From: CAWUJT01 sp963922715
GTDB taxonomy: Bacteria; Pseudomonadota; Alphaproteobacteria; Rhodobacterales; Rhodobacteraceae
NCBI GenBank assembly: GCA_963922715.1
Contig: CAWUJT010000004.1
Location: 1 to 64,000 of the forward strand
Direction: 5' to 3'
DNA: 64,000 nucleotides
Shown: piece by piece, positions 7,476 to 14,223 of the stretch
Numbering within the stretch: the stretch's first letter is position 1
Layout of the letters: the number at the start of each line of letters is the position of its first letter
Translations under genes and position numbers: made by a program
Notes under the pieces: model-generated
The model's input: only the letters and a program-made list of their open reading frames with translations
Told to the model about the DNA's origin: nothing
The model's database searches: none

Positions 7476-7700
7476 ATGGACGATCTTCTCGCAAATATTG
7501 ATAGGTATCTTGAGCAAACAGGCATGTCCCCAACTACCTTCGGAAAGAAGGTTATGGGCAATCCGGCATTTGTTTTTGAAAAGAGGAAGGGGGCGGGCTT
7601 TAACAGTGCAACCTACAAAAAGATCAAAGCCTACATTGCCTCTAACCCTCCTCCTGAGAAGCCAGACCAGCCCTCCAACAATAAGGAGAACGCGGCATGA
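7476..7700 (+). CDS. Cro-like small regulator
   Basis: 74 aa from the ATG at 7476 (MDDLLANIDRYLEQTGMS...). The pattern of a helix, then MSPTTFGKKVMGNPAFVFEKRKGAGF, then a Lys-rich helix is a compact HTH-like fold common in alphaproteobacterial phages and chromosomes. The tail is Pro/Asn rich. It is the first rightward gene across from the repressor, the Cro position. No ribosome-binding site is seen and TATAAA is only 9 nt upstream, so a leaderless message is likely. Earlier in-frame starts would lie within the operators. Confidence 0.7.
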   Translation: MDDLLANIDRYLEQTGMSPTTFGKKVMGNPAFVFEKRKGAGFNSATYKKIKAYIASNPPPEKPDQPSNNKENAA

Positions 7701-7721
7701 CTGAGACTCCCAATCATAAAT

Positions 7722-7997
7722 CTACCCCCCTTCAACAGCCTGCTTTGCAGAGTTCATCAGATACATGCCAAGTGCATGGGCGTGATCGGGGGCTATGGCG
7801 ATCTGAAATTTCGCCGGCGGTAGATATTCAGATAAGCGGTCCTGTACCGCCCGAGATTCATGGGCTCTCGTATGACATTGCAGGCATATCCATGTCGCCT
7901 GATCCACGGGGGCTATGATGCGCGCCACAGCCCCTTCCAGAAGTGCCGTCACGGGAAAGCCATCCTCTTTGAGGATCAGGTCATGCTTAGAATTCAT
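7722..7997 (-). CDS. Unknown 91-aa protein, reversed within the rightward block
   Basis: The frame starts MNSKHDLILKEDGFPVTALL behind a strong AGGAG (7 nt spacing) and contains ICLQCHTRAHES and FQIAIAPDHAHALGM, rich in Cys and His. It runs against the surrounding operon. The plus strand also has an open frame here (7697-7918), also with AGGAG before its start, but its protein looks less ordered. I favour the minus gene. A Cys/His metal site is possible but unproven, and no family was recognised. Confidence 0.55.
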   Translation of the reverse strand: MNSKHDLILKEDGFPVTALLEGAVARIIAPVDQATWICLQCHTRAHESRAVQDRLSEYLPPAKFQIAIAPDHAHALGMYLMNSAKQAVEGG

Positions 7998-8060
7998 TTT
8001 GGGTCTCCTAAGATATAAGGTTTATCGTCATTGGCCGTCAAATACTCCCGAGGGCGCAAC

Positions 8061-8426
8061 ATGCTAGATGCCGCGCCCCCTTCTGCTGTTTCTACTGCTT
8101 GCCAATCGTCACAAGGCAACCCTGGGGGCAAATCCGTGAAAAGTCTTTCCAAAAATACACGTATCGCACATTTTATGCATCACGACGCCATGTCGGAGCT
8201 TGTGGCCAAGGCGCTGTGGGCGTCTTTTCCTGACTGCGCCTCAGAGCTTGAGATCGCTGAACAGGCGGCGCCGTACTTTCGCAACAAGAATGGTGAGCCG
8301 ATTAGCGAGCGCACCATAAGGTATTGGCTGCGGGGCGAGACGCTGCCCAGTGCGTTGCATTTATCGGCCTTGATGATGATGCAGCCGACATTGTTCCTTT
8401 CAAATTTGTTTGGGAGGGCAGCATGA
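8061..8426 (+). CDS. Phage regulatory protein with HTH-like end
   Basis: 121 aa from the ATG at 8061, with GAGGG upstream (an in-frame TTG at 8031 is less likely). The second half reads like a small DNA-binding module: LEIAEQAAPYFRNKNGE, then PISERTIRYWLRGETLPSA and a hydrophobic helix. The SERTIRYWLRGE segment fits a recognition helix of an HTH. Similar proteins occur after Cro-like genes in Rhodobacterales phages. It overlaps the next gene by 4 nt. Confidence 0.65.
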   Translation: MLDAAPPSAVSTACQSSQGNPGGKSVKSLSKNTRIAHFMHHDAMSELVAKALWASFPDCASELEIAEQAAPYFRNKNGEPISERTIRYWLRGETLPSALHLSALMMMQPTLFLSNLFGRAA

Positions 8427-8566
8427 TGCGGCGGCTCTGGGCAAGTTATCTTTTGTTTCGCGGCCATCGCCTGATGGCGAAGTCAAGGCGGTTAGAGCTG
8501 CGCGCACGGCGGTTCAAAGCGTGTGCGGAAAAACTTTTCACGCGGGTCAAGGGGGGAAATCAATGA
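8423..8566 (+). CDS. Unknown 47-aa basic protein
   Basis: Starts MMRRLWASYLLFRGHRLMAK and is strongly basic (many Arg and Lys). It overlaps the preceding gene by 4 nt (ATGA) and the following one by 4 nt, which is the main support for translation. It could be an amphipathic or nucleic-acid-binding peptide. No function is assigned. Confidence 0.5.
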   Translation: MMRRLWASYLLFRGHRLMAKSRRLELRARRFKACAEKLFTRVKGGNQ

Positions 8567-8700
8567 ACCTTTTGGCTGTGTTTTATACCATCGGCATGTC
8601 CCTCATTCTTGGTGTGAGAACCGAGGATATCTCCCTGGTCAACTTGGGCGCGGGGTCTGCTTGGCAGGTCTCGCGCTCCTTTTTAGGGACGGATGCTTGA
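8563..8700 (+). CDS. Unknown 45-aa protein with one hydrophobic helix
   Basis: Reads MNLLAVFYTIGMSLILGV, a hydrophobic stretch that could span the membrane, followed by a short polar tail. A GGGGG-rich ribosome-binding region precedes it. It overlaps its neighbours by 4 nt upstream and 1 nt downstream (TTGATG). No function is assigned. Confidence 0.45.
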   Translation: MNLLAVFYTIGMSLILGVRTEDISLVNLGAGSAWQVSRSFLGTDA

Positions 8701-9209
8701 TGGGCGTTGATATCCATCTTCCCGACAGCCCTGATTGGGGCCACCCGCATTTGGTGCACTTTGAGGAAGCGCATTTGCTGTTCCGTGATGCGGGTCTCGG
8801 TGATCTGACCACCGGCGCGCGGGGGCGTCTGTGCTATCTCGCCACACCTTACTCAAAGGTCTGTGTGGATCAAGATGGCGCGTGGGATTGTCAGCAAAGC
8901 TTGGCCTGTGGCATGCGCGCGGCAGAATGGGCCCGGATTATGGCTGTTGAGGGCATCACGGCGATATCACCGATTATCCAGGCCGTTGAAATGTTGAGTG
9001 TGGGTTTAGATTACTCTGTTGATCCGCTGGATGCGACGTTTTGGAGCGCCTGGTGTCAGCCGTTGCTCAGCGCCTGTGATGCGATGATCGTGCCGCCCAT
9101 AGAGGGCTGGCAGGAAAGCCTGGGCATCTGGCAAGAGGTTGTGTTTGCCCTGCGCAACAACCGTCCTGTGTTTCTGATTGCTCCCAGAAAAAATTGGGGC
9201 GCGCGATGA
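8700..9209 (+). CDS. DUF1937 family protein
   Basis: 169 aa. The segment RLCYLATPYSKVCVDQDGAW followed by AAEWARIMAVEGITAISPII and then SACDAMIVPPIEGWQESLGI matches DUF1937, related to nucleoside 2-deoxyribosyltransferase-like folds (YLATPYS loop, Asp in CDAM, Gly-Trp-x-x-Ser near the end). A role in nucleotide or modified-base metabolism is plausible for the fold but unproven. The ATG overlaps the previous stop by 1 nt, and the next gene overlaps by 4 nt. Confidence 0.8.
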   Translation: MGVDIHLPDSPDWGHPHLVHFEEAHLLFRDAGLGDLTTGARGRLCYLATPYSKVCVDQDGAWDCQQSLACGMRAAEWARIMAVEGITAISPIIQAVEMLSVGLDYSVDPLDATFWSAWCQPLLSACDAMIVPPIEGWQESLGIWQEVVFALRNNRPVFLIAPRKNWGAR

Positions 9210-9472
9210 GCTTTGAGGTCGATAATGCGAACCTCGTGGCAGAGAGCCCTGTATGCGCAAAGGCTTGCACGAGATTATGGGCTGAGGTGTTGTTAGAACA
9301 GATCGGTTTGGTCAAAAAGCCGAATGTAGCTGACAAGCGCTTTGAAATTTCCTCTGCCCGCTCCTGGTTTGGATCGCGCGACTTTTTTACCGTCTGCGCC
9401 CTTGCGGGCATTGATGGAGAAAGAGTTTTGACGGCCATGGGCCCTTATCTCGATCAGGACAAAGACCGGTGA
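9206..9472 (+). CDS. Unknown 88-aa phage protein
   Basis: From MSFEVDNANLVAESPVCAKA, overlapping the DUF1937 stop by 4 nt. It is mixed helical and contains RSWFGSRDFFTVCALAGIDG, then a short helix ending in charged residues. The middle resembles a segment seen in small phage proteins near methyltransferases. No firm family. Confidence 0.6.
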   Translation: MSFEVDNANLVAESPVCAKACTRLWAEVLLEQIGLVKKPNVADKRFEISSARSWFGSRDFFTVCALAGIDGERVLTAMGPYLDQDKDR

Positions 9473-9479
9473 GAGTGGT

Positions 9480-10538
9480 ATGAGTGTTGATATTTTACAA
9501 GGCGACGTTCTTGACGTTCTGCGCGGCCTGCCCTCTCAGCACTTTGATTGCGTTGTGACTTCACCGCCCTATTGGGGCCTTCGTGATTATGGGGTGAGCG
9601 GTCAGATTGGCCTTGAACCAACCCTATCCGAGCATGTTAGCGTCATGGTTAAAGTGTTTGCCGAGGTTCACCGCGTCTTGAAGTCAACTGGCACGTGTTG
9701 GGTGAACTACGGAGACTGCTATGCGGCGGCTCCAAATGGACGTTCGGCGGCGGAGACCAAAGCCTCTGGCAATGATGATCGCGCATTTCGGGATAAGCCG
9801 TTTTCAACCGTCCAAGGTTCTTTAAAGCCTAAAGACCTTTGCATGGTTCCAAATCGTCTTGCCATTGCTCTACAAGATGCCGGTTGGTGGGTCCGCTCGG
9901 AGATCATTTGGGCAAAACCAAATCCAATGCCTGAATCTATCAAAGATCGGCCTGCAACATCGCACGAAAAAATCTTTATGCTCACCAAGTCGGCACAATA
10001 TTTTTATAACGCTGAGTCCGTGCGGGTTTCACGTGTTTCAAGTGGGCCTTACAAAACGCCCGATGGATGGGACACGGGCGCAGGCGCTCATGGAACGATC
10101 CATCGGGAGGGGCGTCAACAGGGCGAAACAGTCAAGCAAAAGACCGACAAGCAGCGCGGTCATTCCCGCCGTCATGCTGGTTTCAACGACCGTTGGGATC
10201 AAATGAGTCGTAAAGAACAACAAGCCAATGGACGCAATCTTAGAAACTATGAACCAGCGCCACCGCAGGTCTGGGAAATCGCCCCGCGCCCCTTCAGGGG
10301 GGCACATTTTGCAACATTCCCACCAGAACTGGTGGAGCGGTGTCTGCGCGCGGGCTGCCCGCCATCGGGCCACGTTTTAGATCCCTTTGGCGGTGCTGGC
10401 ACCACCGCTCTAGTGGCGAACCGTCGTCAGATGGACTGTACGCTTATTGAGATCAATGCCGATTATATCGAGATCGCGCGACAACGCCTGGCAGACGATC
10501 AAGGCCCTCTTTTGGCAATGTTGGAGGGCACCGCATGA
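9480..10538 (+). CDS. DNA methyltransferase (N4-cytosine/N6-adenine type, beta order)
   Basis: 352 aa. Motif IV, TSPPYWGLRDYG, lies near residue 30 and the AdoMet-binding motif I, DPFGGAGTTALVA, near the C-terminus: the beta arrangement of amino-methyltransferases. SPPYW is commonest in N4-cytosine enzymes, but N6-adenine activity cannot be excluded. A variable target-recognition region rich in charged residues lies between them. GAGAG precedes the ATG. No partner restriction gene is present, so it probably protects phage DNA from host restriction or alters expression. Confidence 0.9.
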   Translation: MSVDILQGDVLDVLRGLPSQHFDCVVTSPPYWGLRDYGVSGQIGLEPTLSEHVSVMVKVFAEVHRVLKSTGTCWVNYGDCYAAAPNGRSAAETKASGNDDRAFRDKPFSTVQGSLKPKDLCMVPNRLAIALQDAGWWVRSEIIWAKPNPMPESIKDRPATSHEKIFMLTKSAQYFYNAESVRVSRVSSGPYKTPDGWDTGAGAHGTIHREGRQQGETVKQKTDKQRGHSRRHAGFNDRWDQMSRKEQQANGRNLRNYEPAPPQVWEIAPRPFRGAHFATFPPELVERCLRAGCPPSGHVLDPFGGAGTTALVANRRQMDCTLIEINADYIEIARQRLADDQGPLLAMLEGTA

Positions 10539-10540
10539 AC

Positions 10541-10900
10541 TTACAGCAGGTCTCTTATCAATGGAATCACGGTGGCAACGATAACAAGGGCCAGCATCCA
10601 CTTTACAAGCCGGACATCGCTTTCCACTTCGGCGATATCGCTTTTGACTTCGGCGATATCGCTTTTGACTTCGCCGAGTTCATTCTTGGTCGCCAGTTTT
10701 TCAAGGTCGGCTTTTGTCGCAACTTTAAAGGCAGCGAGATCGTCTTTAGTGGCCAGCCTTTCAAGATCGGCCTTGGTTGCAAGTCTTTCATCAATAAGCT
10801 TGGCTTGTTCATCGGCCAAGACTTCAGCTTGGGCTTCCGGCATTCCCGCGGCAGTCAGCCGTTTAACAAATTTATGTGTATCAAAAGCAATTGCGTTCAT
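10541..10900 (-). CDS. DUF1640 coiled-coil membrane protein, reversed
   Basis: 119 aa from MNAIAFDTHKFVKRLTAAG, the usual start of the DUF1640/CCDC90-like family. A long coiled coil follows, with repeated LATKADLE units and GEVKSDIAEVKSDI heptads, then one C-terminal membrane helix (WMLALVIVATVIPL). It runs against the rightward block and its stop lies 2 nt past the methyltransferase stop. The coiled coil is encoded by visible 21-bp DNA repeats. The function of the family in phages is unknown. Confidence 0.85.
   Translation of the reverse strand: MNAIAFDTHKFVKRLTAAGMPEAQAEVLADEQAKLIDERLATKADLERLATKDDLAAFKVATKADLEKLATKNELGEVKSDIAEVKSDIAEVESDVRLVKWMLALVIVATVIPLIRDLL
10613..10675. repeat. Three tandem 21-bp repeats
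   Basis: Units at 10613-10633, 10634-10654 and 10655-10675 share the pattern GATATCGCTTTTGACTTCGG plus one base; the first unit differs at four positions. Each encodes one heptad (E-V-K/E-S-D-I/V plus one residue) of the DUF1640 coiled coil, so the number of heptads could change by slippage. Confidence 0.85.
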
Positions 10901-11010
10901 GGTCCACACATACGCCTGAAGCGCGGGGATTGCAAACCGCATTTGGCAGAGAAAAGGGTCCGTATTCCAGGCATCTTAACGGATTTTACCGACAGCATGA
11001 GGTGCATGTG

Positions 11011-11661
11011 ATGACTGCTCCACATCTCAAAGCTGTCGATACTGACGCTCTGGAAGACTACCCGATCCCATCGGCTGCGCGCCTGGATTCGCATTATTTC
11101 ATGCCCTTTAACCATGATCGATACGACCGCAGCGAGTTTCGCAGACGGGCCTATCGCGATCCAGAGGTTGGGTTCTTTGGCATGGAACTGTTTTTCAAAT
11201 CCCATGGGGAAACACCTCTGGGCACTTTACCGAAGGATGATGAAGCCTTGGCTTTTCTTTTGGGGCTACCATTGGATTACTGGAAGCGGCTGGCTGAAAG
11301 AGCATTCAGCCCGCTCTACAACTGGCGGGCCGTGCGTTGCGACAACGGTGCCATTCGATTGGCGCATCCTGTTGTTCAAGAGGTGATGGAGGCCGCGCTG
11401 CAGGGCCACTTGGAACACAAGGCAAGCAATGAGAGCAAAGCGGTATACGCACGCCGCAAACGCTTGATCGATACTCTGCGGGAGTGTGGCTGTAACGACA
11501 AACTGTGTTCAGATGACTTTCTTGTCGGCTGGTTGGATGAATGGTTGCTTAAAAATCATCAAGGCCAAAGGCGTATGCCGCAACTAGAGACATCAATAAG
11601 ACGTGCGCTGAAGGACGCGGGGTCACAAGGCCTTTTGGCAAAATTCAACAAGGACAACTGA
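11011..11661 (+). CDS. DUF1376-like early phage protein
   Basis: 216 aa from the ATG at 11011, with GAGG upstream. The middle contains LPKDDEALAFLLGLPLDYWKRLAERAFS, then a Trp-Arg segment and AIRLAHPVVQEVMEAAL, a layout like DUF1376 proteins (decision on replication or helicase-loader-like genes in phages). The C-terminal third is helical and basic. The gap that follows contains a DnaA box, which also suggests a replication role. Weak family match. Confidence 0.55.
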   Translation: MTAPHLKAVDTDALEDYPIPSAARLDSHYFMPFNHDRYDRSEFRRRAYRDPEVGFFGMELFFKSHGETPLGTLPKDDEALAFLLGLPLDYWKRLAERAFSPLYNWRAVRCDNGAIRLAHPVVQEVMEAALQGHLEHKASNESKAVYARRKRLIDTLRECGCNDKLCSDDFLVGWLDEWLLKNHQGQRRMPQLETSIRRALKDAGSQGLLAKFNKDN

Positions 11662-11848
11662 AAACAAAGGGAAATTCGGGCAATCTGTGACTGGAACAAA
11701 ACGAAACGTTTCCGAACAGAATGGAACAGTTCCAAACATAAGAGAGGAAATGAAATGAAAAGAAAAAGAAAGGACAGTTCGTTGCGCCTCTCTTTGAACC
11801 TCTGCGCCTGTGGATAACTTGGGACTTGGCTTAGAAAAGGGGAGTGCG
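11662..11848. other. Candidate phage replication origin
   Basis: The 187-bp gap holds a perfect DnaA box in reverse (TGTGGATAA, 11809-11817; consensus TTATCCACA), the palindromes GAAACGTTTC (11703-11712) and TGGAACAGTTCCA (11722-11734), several GGAAC/GAAC repeats in about 50 bp, and an A-rich tract (11750-11770). DnaA box, iterons and an AT-rich tract are the parts of many theta origins. No GC-skew calculation was made. Confidence 0.45.
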
Positions 11849-12436
11849 ATGACCGATCAACAGGAAACCAAACGGGCACGTGTGCGTAGATTGCTTCTGA
11901 CGCCATTAATCACATCGGGGTTGCGTAAACATCCCAGAATGACCGCTGAAGATTATCAAGCTATGCTTACGCGGCTGGCCGATAAGCTGGGTCATATGAG
12001 CGAACGACATCTTACGGCTTTGGAGCCTTTGATTATACGTCACACACGGGGCAAAGACCGCAACATCTGGCCTGATGAGGTGACCATAGTATCATGGGCC
12101 TATCAGCTTTCTCCACCACCCGCGCGAACGTCACCCTATGTGAACTCATTGATGCAAAGCGAGGCAGGACGCACAGCTCTGTCTATGGGCTATCATGTAG
12201 AGCTTTTCATGATGGCCAAGAAACTGGGCCCGCCGCCGACGCGCTATAATTTAGCGCGCCTGGCGCAAGAGGCACAAGAGAACCGCCGCGAACTCACACG
12301 CATTGAAGAACAGATCAACTGTGGGATGGCGTCTTTAGAGCGGCGGCAATGGCTGGCGTGGTACCGTCATAATGAGGGCGAATGCTCGGCGATCATGGAG
12401 CCCAGCACTGAGGATCAGAAAGTCTATGCGACATGA
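11849..12436 (+). CDS. Unknown 195-aa phage early protein
   Basis: Starts MTDQQETKRARVRRLL with GGGG upstream; the longer frame from 11810 would overlap the DnaA box. Basic and helical at both ends, it contains MTAEDYQAMLTRLADKLGHM and later RYNLARLAQEAQENRRELTRIEEQ, which resembles coiled-coil DNA-binding proteins. It overlaps the next gene by 4 nt. It could be a replication or late regulator; no family was recognised. Confidence 0.6.
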   Translation: MTDQQETKRARVRRLLLTPLITSGLRKHPRMTAEDYQAMLTRLADKLGHMSERHLTALEPLIIRHTRGKDRNIWPDEVTIVSWAYQLSPPPARTSPYVNSLMQSEAGRTALSMGYHVELFMMAKKLGPPPTRYNLARLAQEAQENRRELTRIEEQINCGMASLERRQWLAWYRHNEGECSAIMEPSTEDQKVYAT

Positions 12437-13098
12437 TCACCGGAATACTAAAAGCAGAGCAAAAGCGCATCGCGCAGGTGAAAGCTGACGCGGTCAATCC
12501 TCAAGCATGTAGCCAAGAAATCCCTGTCGCGCCTGCACGTGGGCCAGTCGCCGCGTTTCGGGAAGGATATTGGTATGAGAAGAACGGACGCGTCGAATGG
12601 CGTGACCTCCCTTATCGGTCCGGCTGTCCTGGCCGCACCCGTGATATTTTTGACACCATGACAGACCAGGCCACCCGGCGCGGCGGTGGTTTACCATTTA
12701 CCGCCGGACAGGTGGGGACTGCCCGTGACTATCGGGCGCTGGATGAGAAGGTGCAAAGTGCGGGGATGAAATGCTCCAAAGCCTTTGATGTGGAGATCGG
12801 GAGCAATGGGGGCGCGGACTTCATGACGGCTTATAGAAGAGATATCGAACGCCTGGGCTGGTTTAAGCGGGCCATAGGCCGAGGCGATGCGCTATCGGTG
12901 CGGCGTCATGGTGCGCATACCATGGATCGCGGACAACGCCGATCTATCACCGACGCTGTGTTGATTGAGATGGTGTGCATCAGACAACATGCGCTCAATG
13001 CGGTATTGGAGGCTCATGGTTGGTCACTGGCCGCAAAAAACAGAAAACCCCTGCAATCCGCCCTCTGCGCCATTCTGGACCGCATGCAGGGGATTTGA
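12433..13098 (+). CDS. Unknown 221-aa phage protein
   Basis: Last gene of the rightward early block. Segments such as LPFTAGQVGTARDYRALDE and GSNGGADFMTAYRRDIERLG, then a basic helical end (RQRRSITDAVLIEMV, HALNAVLEAHGW), look like a protein conserved among Rhodobacterales prophages placed before the HNH/terminase genes. The C-terminal repeat of helices with basic residues would fit an HTH, so a late-gene regulator is an inference. It ends 72 nt before the terminator. Confidence 0.55.
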   Translation: MITGILKAEQKRIAQVKADAVNPQACSQEIPVAPARGPVAAFREGYWYEKNGRVEWRDLPYRSGCPGRTRDIFDTMTDQATRRGGGLPFTAGQVGTARDYRALDEKVQSAGMKCSKAFDVEIGSNGGADFMTAYRRDIERLGWFKRAIGRGDALSVRRHGAHTMDRGQRRSITDAVLIEMVCIRQHALNAVLEAHGWSLAAKNRKPLQSALCAILDRMQGI

Positions 13099-13119
13099 GG
13101 GTTGCTATCAAAAAGAGTA

Positions 13120-13151
13120 TTGACAGTTAGTTCCTCCGAATGCATTTATAT
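13120..13151 (+). promoter_or_regulatory. Possible late promoter
   Basis: TTGACA (13120-13125) lies in the gap before the structural genes. The best -10-like box is TTATAT (13146-13151) at 20 nt, longer than ideal, so an activator may be needed. It precedes a strong terminator, as in phage late promoters controlled by antitermination. Low certainty. Confidence 0.3.
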
Positions 13152-13169
13152 CACTATCATCACGAATTG

Positions 13170-13197
13170 CGCCCGCAGGAAACTGACGGGCGTTTTT
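13170..13197 (+). terminator. Rho-independent terminator before the late genes
   Basis: Stem CGCCCG-CAG / CTG-(A)-CGGGCG around a GAAA tetraloop with one bulged A, followed by TTTTT (13193-13197). It would stop early transcription before the HNH/terminase genes. Confidence 0.8.
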
Positions 13198-13284
13198 GTT
13201 TGGAAAATGTCATTCAGGTTACACGCAAAGGCGACCAACTTATAGCCTGCTTTGTGCGATTTATCTAATCTCTAATGATTAAAA

Positions 13285-13632
13285 GTGACAAAACTGAAAT
13301 CCGCTAAATTGCGCCTTGGCTCTGTACCAGCCCGATTGGTGGGTGGATCCAATACCGAGCGAAAAGGTATTCGCCGTTCGGATGGGCCGATTAACACTGC
13401 TCGTTGGCAGCGTCTTCGTGTGAAGATTCTCAGCCGTGACGGTTGGCAATGCCAGATGACGGGCGTTCTTCTTGTGGGGACATATCCCGCTCCCAATAGC
13501 CCGGTGGTGGATCACATCACACCGCATCGTGGTGACAAGAAACTGTTCTGGGATGAAGACAATCTGCGTGCCGTGTCAAAGAGTTGGCATGACACACACA
13601 AACAAAGTCTCGAAAAGCGTGGCCTGGCTTAA
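13285..13632 (+). CDS. HNH endonuclease of the packaging module
   Basis: 115 aa starting with GTG (13285). The HNH core is clear: RDGWQCQMTG, VVDHITPHRGDKKLFWDEDNL, and SWHDTHKQ near the end, matching the small HNH proteins next to HK97-type terminases, where they help the large subunit make a specific packaging cut (known for HK97 gp74). It lies directly before the small terminase gene, as in those phages. Confidence 0.88.
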   Translation: MTKLKSAKLRLGSVPARLVGGSNTERKGIRRSDGPINTARWQRLRVKILSRDGWQCQMTGVLLVGTYPAPNSPVVDHITPHRGDKKLFWDEDNLRAVSKSWHDTHKQSLEKRGLA

Positions 13633-13734
13633 ACGCCGATCCAGCACTCGTCCATCAAAGGGGGGGGGCGGTTAAAAGGCTGAAACCCTCAAAAGCCTAG
13701 ACCCGCGCCCCTAGCATTCGGAGAATTTTTTTCT

Positions 13735-14223
13735 GTGACACAACAATTTGACCTCCTCGGGCATCCCATTCCTGAGAATTTTGGGAAGCCCGGTGCAAAC
13801 GGGCATGTGCCAACACCGGAAACATGTCGTAAAATCAGATTGTTACTTGTTGCTGGATTGACCAACAAACGCATTGCTGCAGAACTTGGCATCTCAGTAC
13901 CAACTTTGAGAAAGCATTATTTTCATTCTGGTAAAGTGAAAGTGCGCCATGCGCGCGAAATGGCTTTGGCCGAACAACGCGCCCGCACCATCCTTCAGCT
14001 CGATGAAGCAGCAGAAAAAGGCAATGTATCGGCGCAAAGAACACTTTTGAGCGTGATTGAAGGTGAAGAGATGGCCATGAGGGCTGCAGAAGCTGCGGGC
14101 GATAATGATAGAGCAAAACCGCACATCACATCTTTGCCCAAAGGCAAGAAAGCTATGCTTTCAGCGGTTGCAGAAGACGCGATTGAAGGTGATCCCTTGC
14201 TTGATCCAGAGGTCTATCACTAA
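13735..14223 (+). CDS. terS: Terminase small subunit
   Basis: 162 aa from a GTG start. An N-terminal HTH (GLTNKRIAAELGISVPTLRKHY) is followed by a helical oligomerisation part with RARTILQLDEAAEKGNVSAQ and an acidic tail. It should recognise the packaging site and bring DNA to the large subunit. Its stop overlaps the ATG of the large subunit (TAATG). The sequence is divergent, but position and the HTH support the call. Confidence 0.75.
   Translation: MTQQFDLLGHPIPENFGKPGANGHVPTPETCRKIRLLLVAGLTNKRIAAELGISVPTLRKHYFHSGKVKVRHAREMALAEQRARTILQLDEAAEKGNVSAQRTLLSVIEGEEMAMRAAEAAGDNDRAKPHITSLPKGKKAMLSAVAEDAIEGDPLLDPEVYH

Noticed and set aside
7697..7918. 73-aa plus-strand frame linked to the Cro-like gene
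   Set aside because: Not listed as a gene because the minus-strand frame over the same bases looks more protein-like. Discussed in the findings, since the start signal is good.
11755..11817. 20-codon frame MKRKRKDSSLRLSLNLCACG with GAGAGG upstream
   Set aside because: Too short and without family support. It lies over the A-rich tract and DnaA box, better explained as origin sequence.
13120..13151. A second, strong late promoter call
   Set aside because: Only the -35 box is convincing. It is kept as a low-confidence feature and not used as evidence elsewhere.
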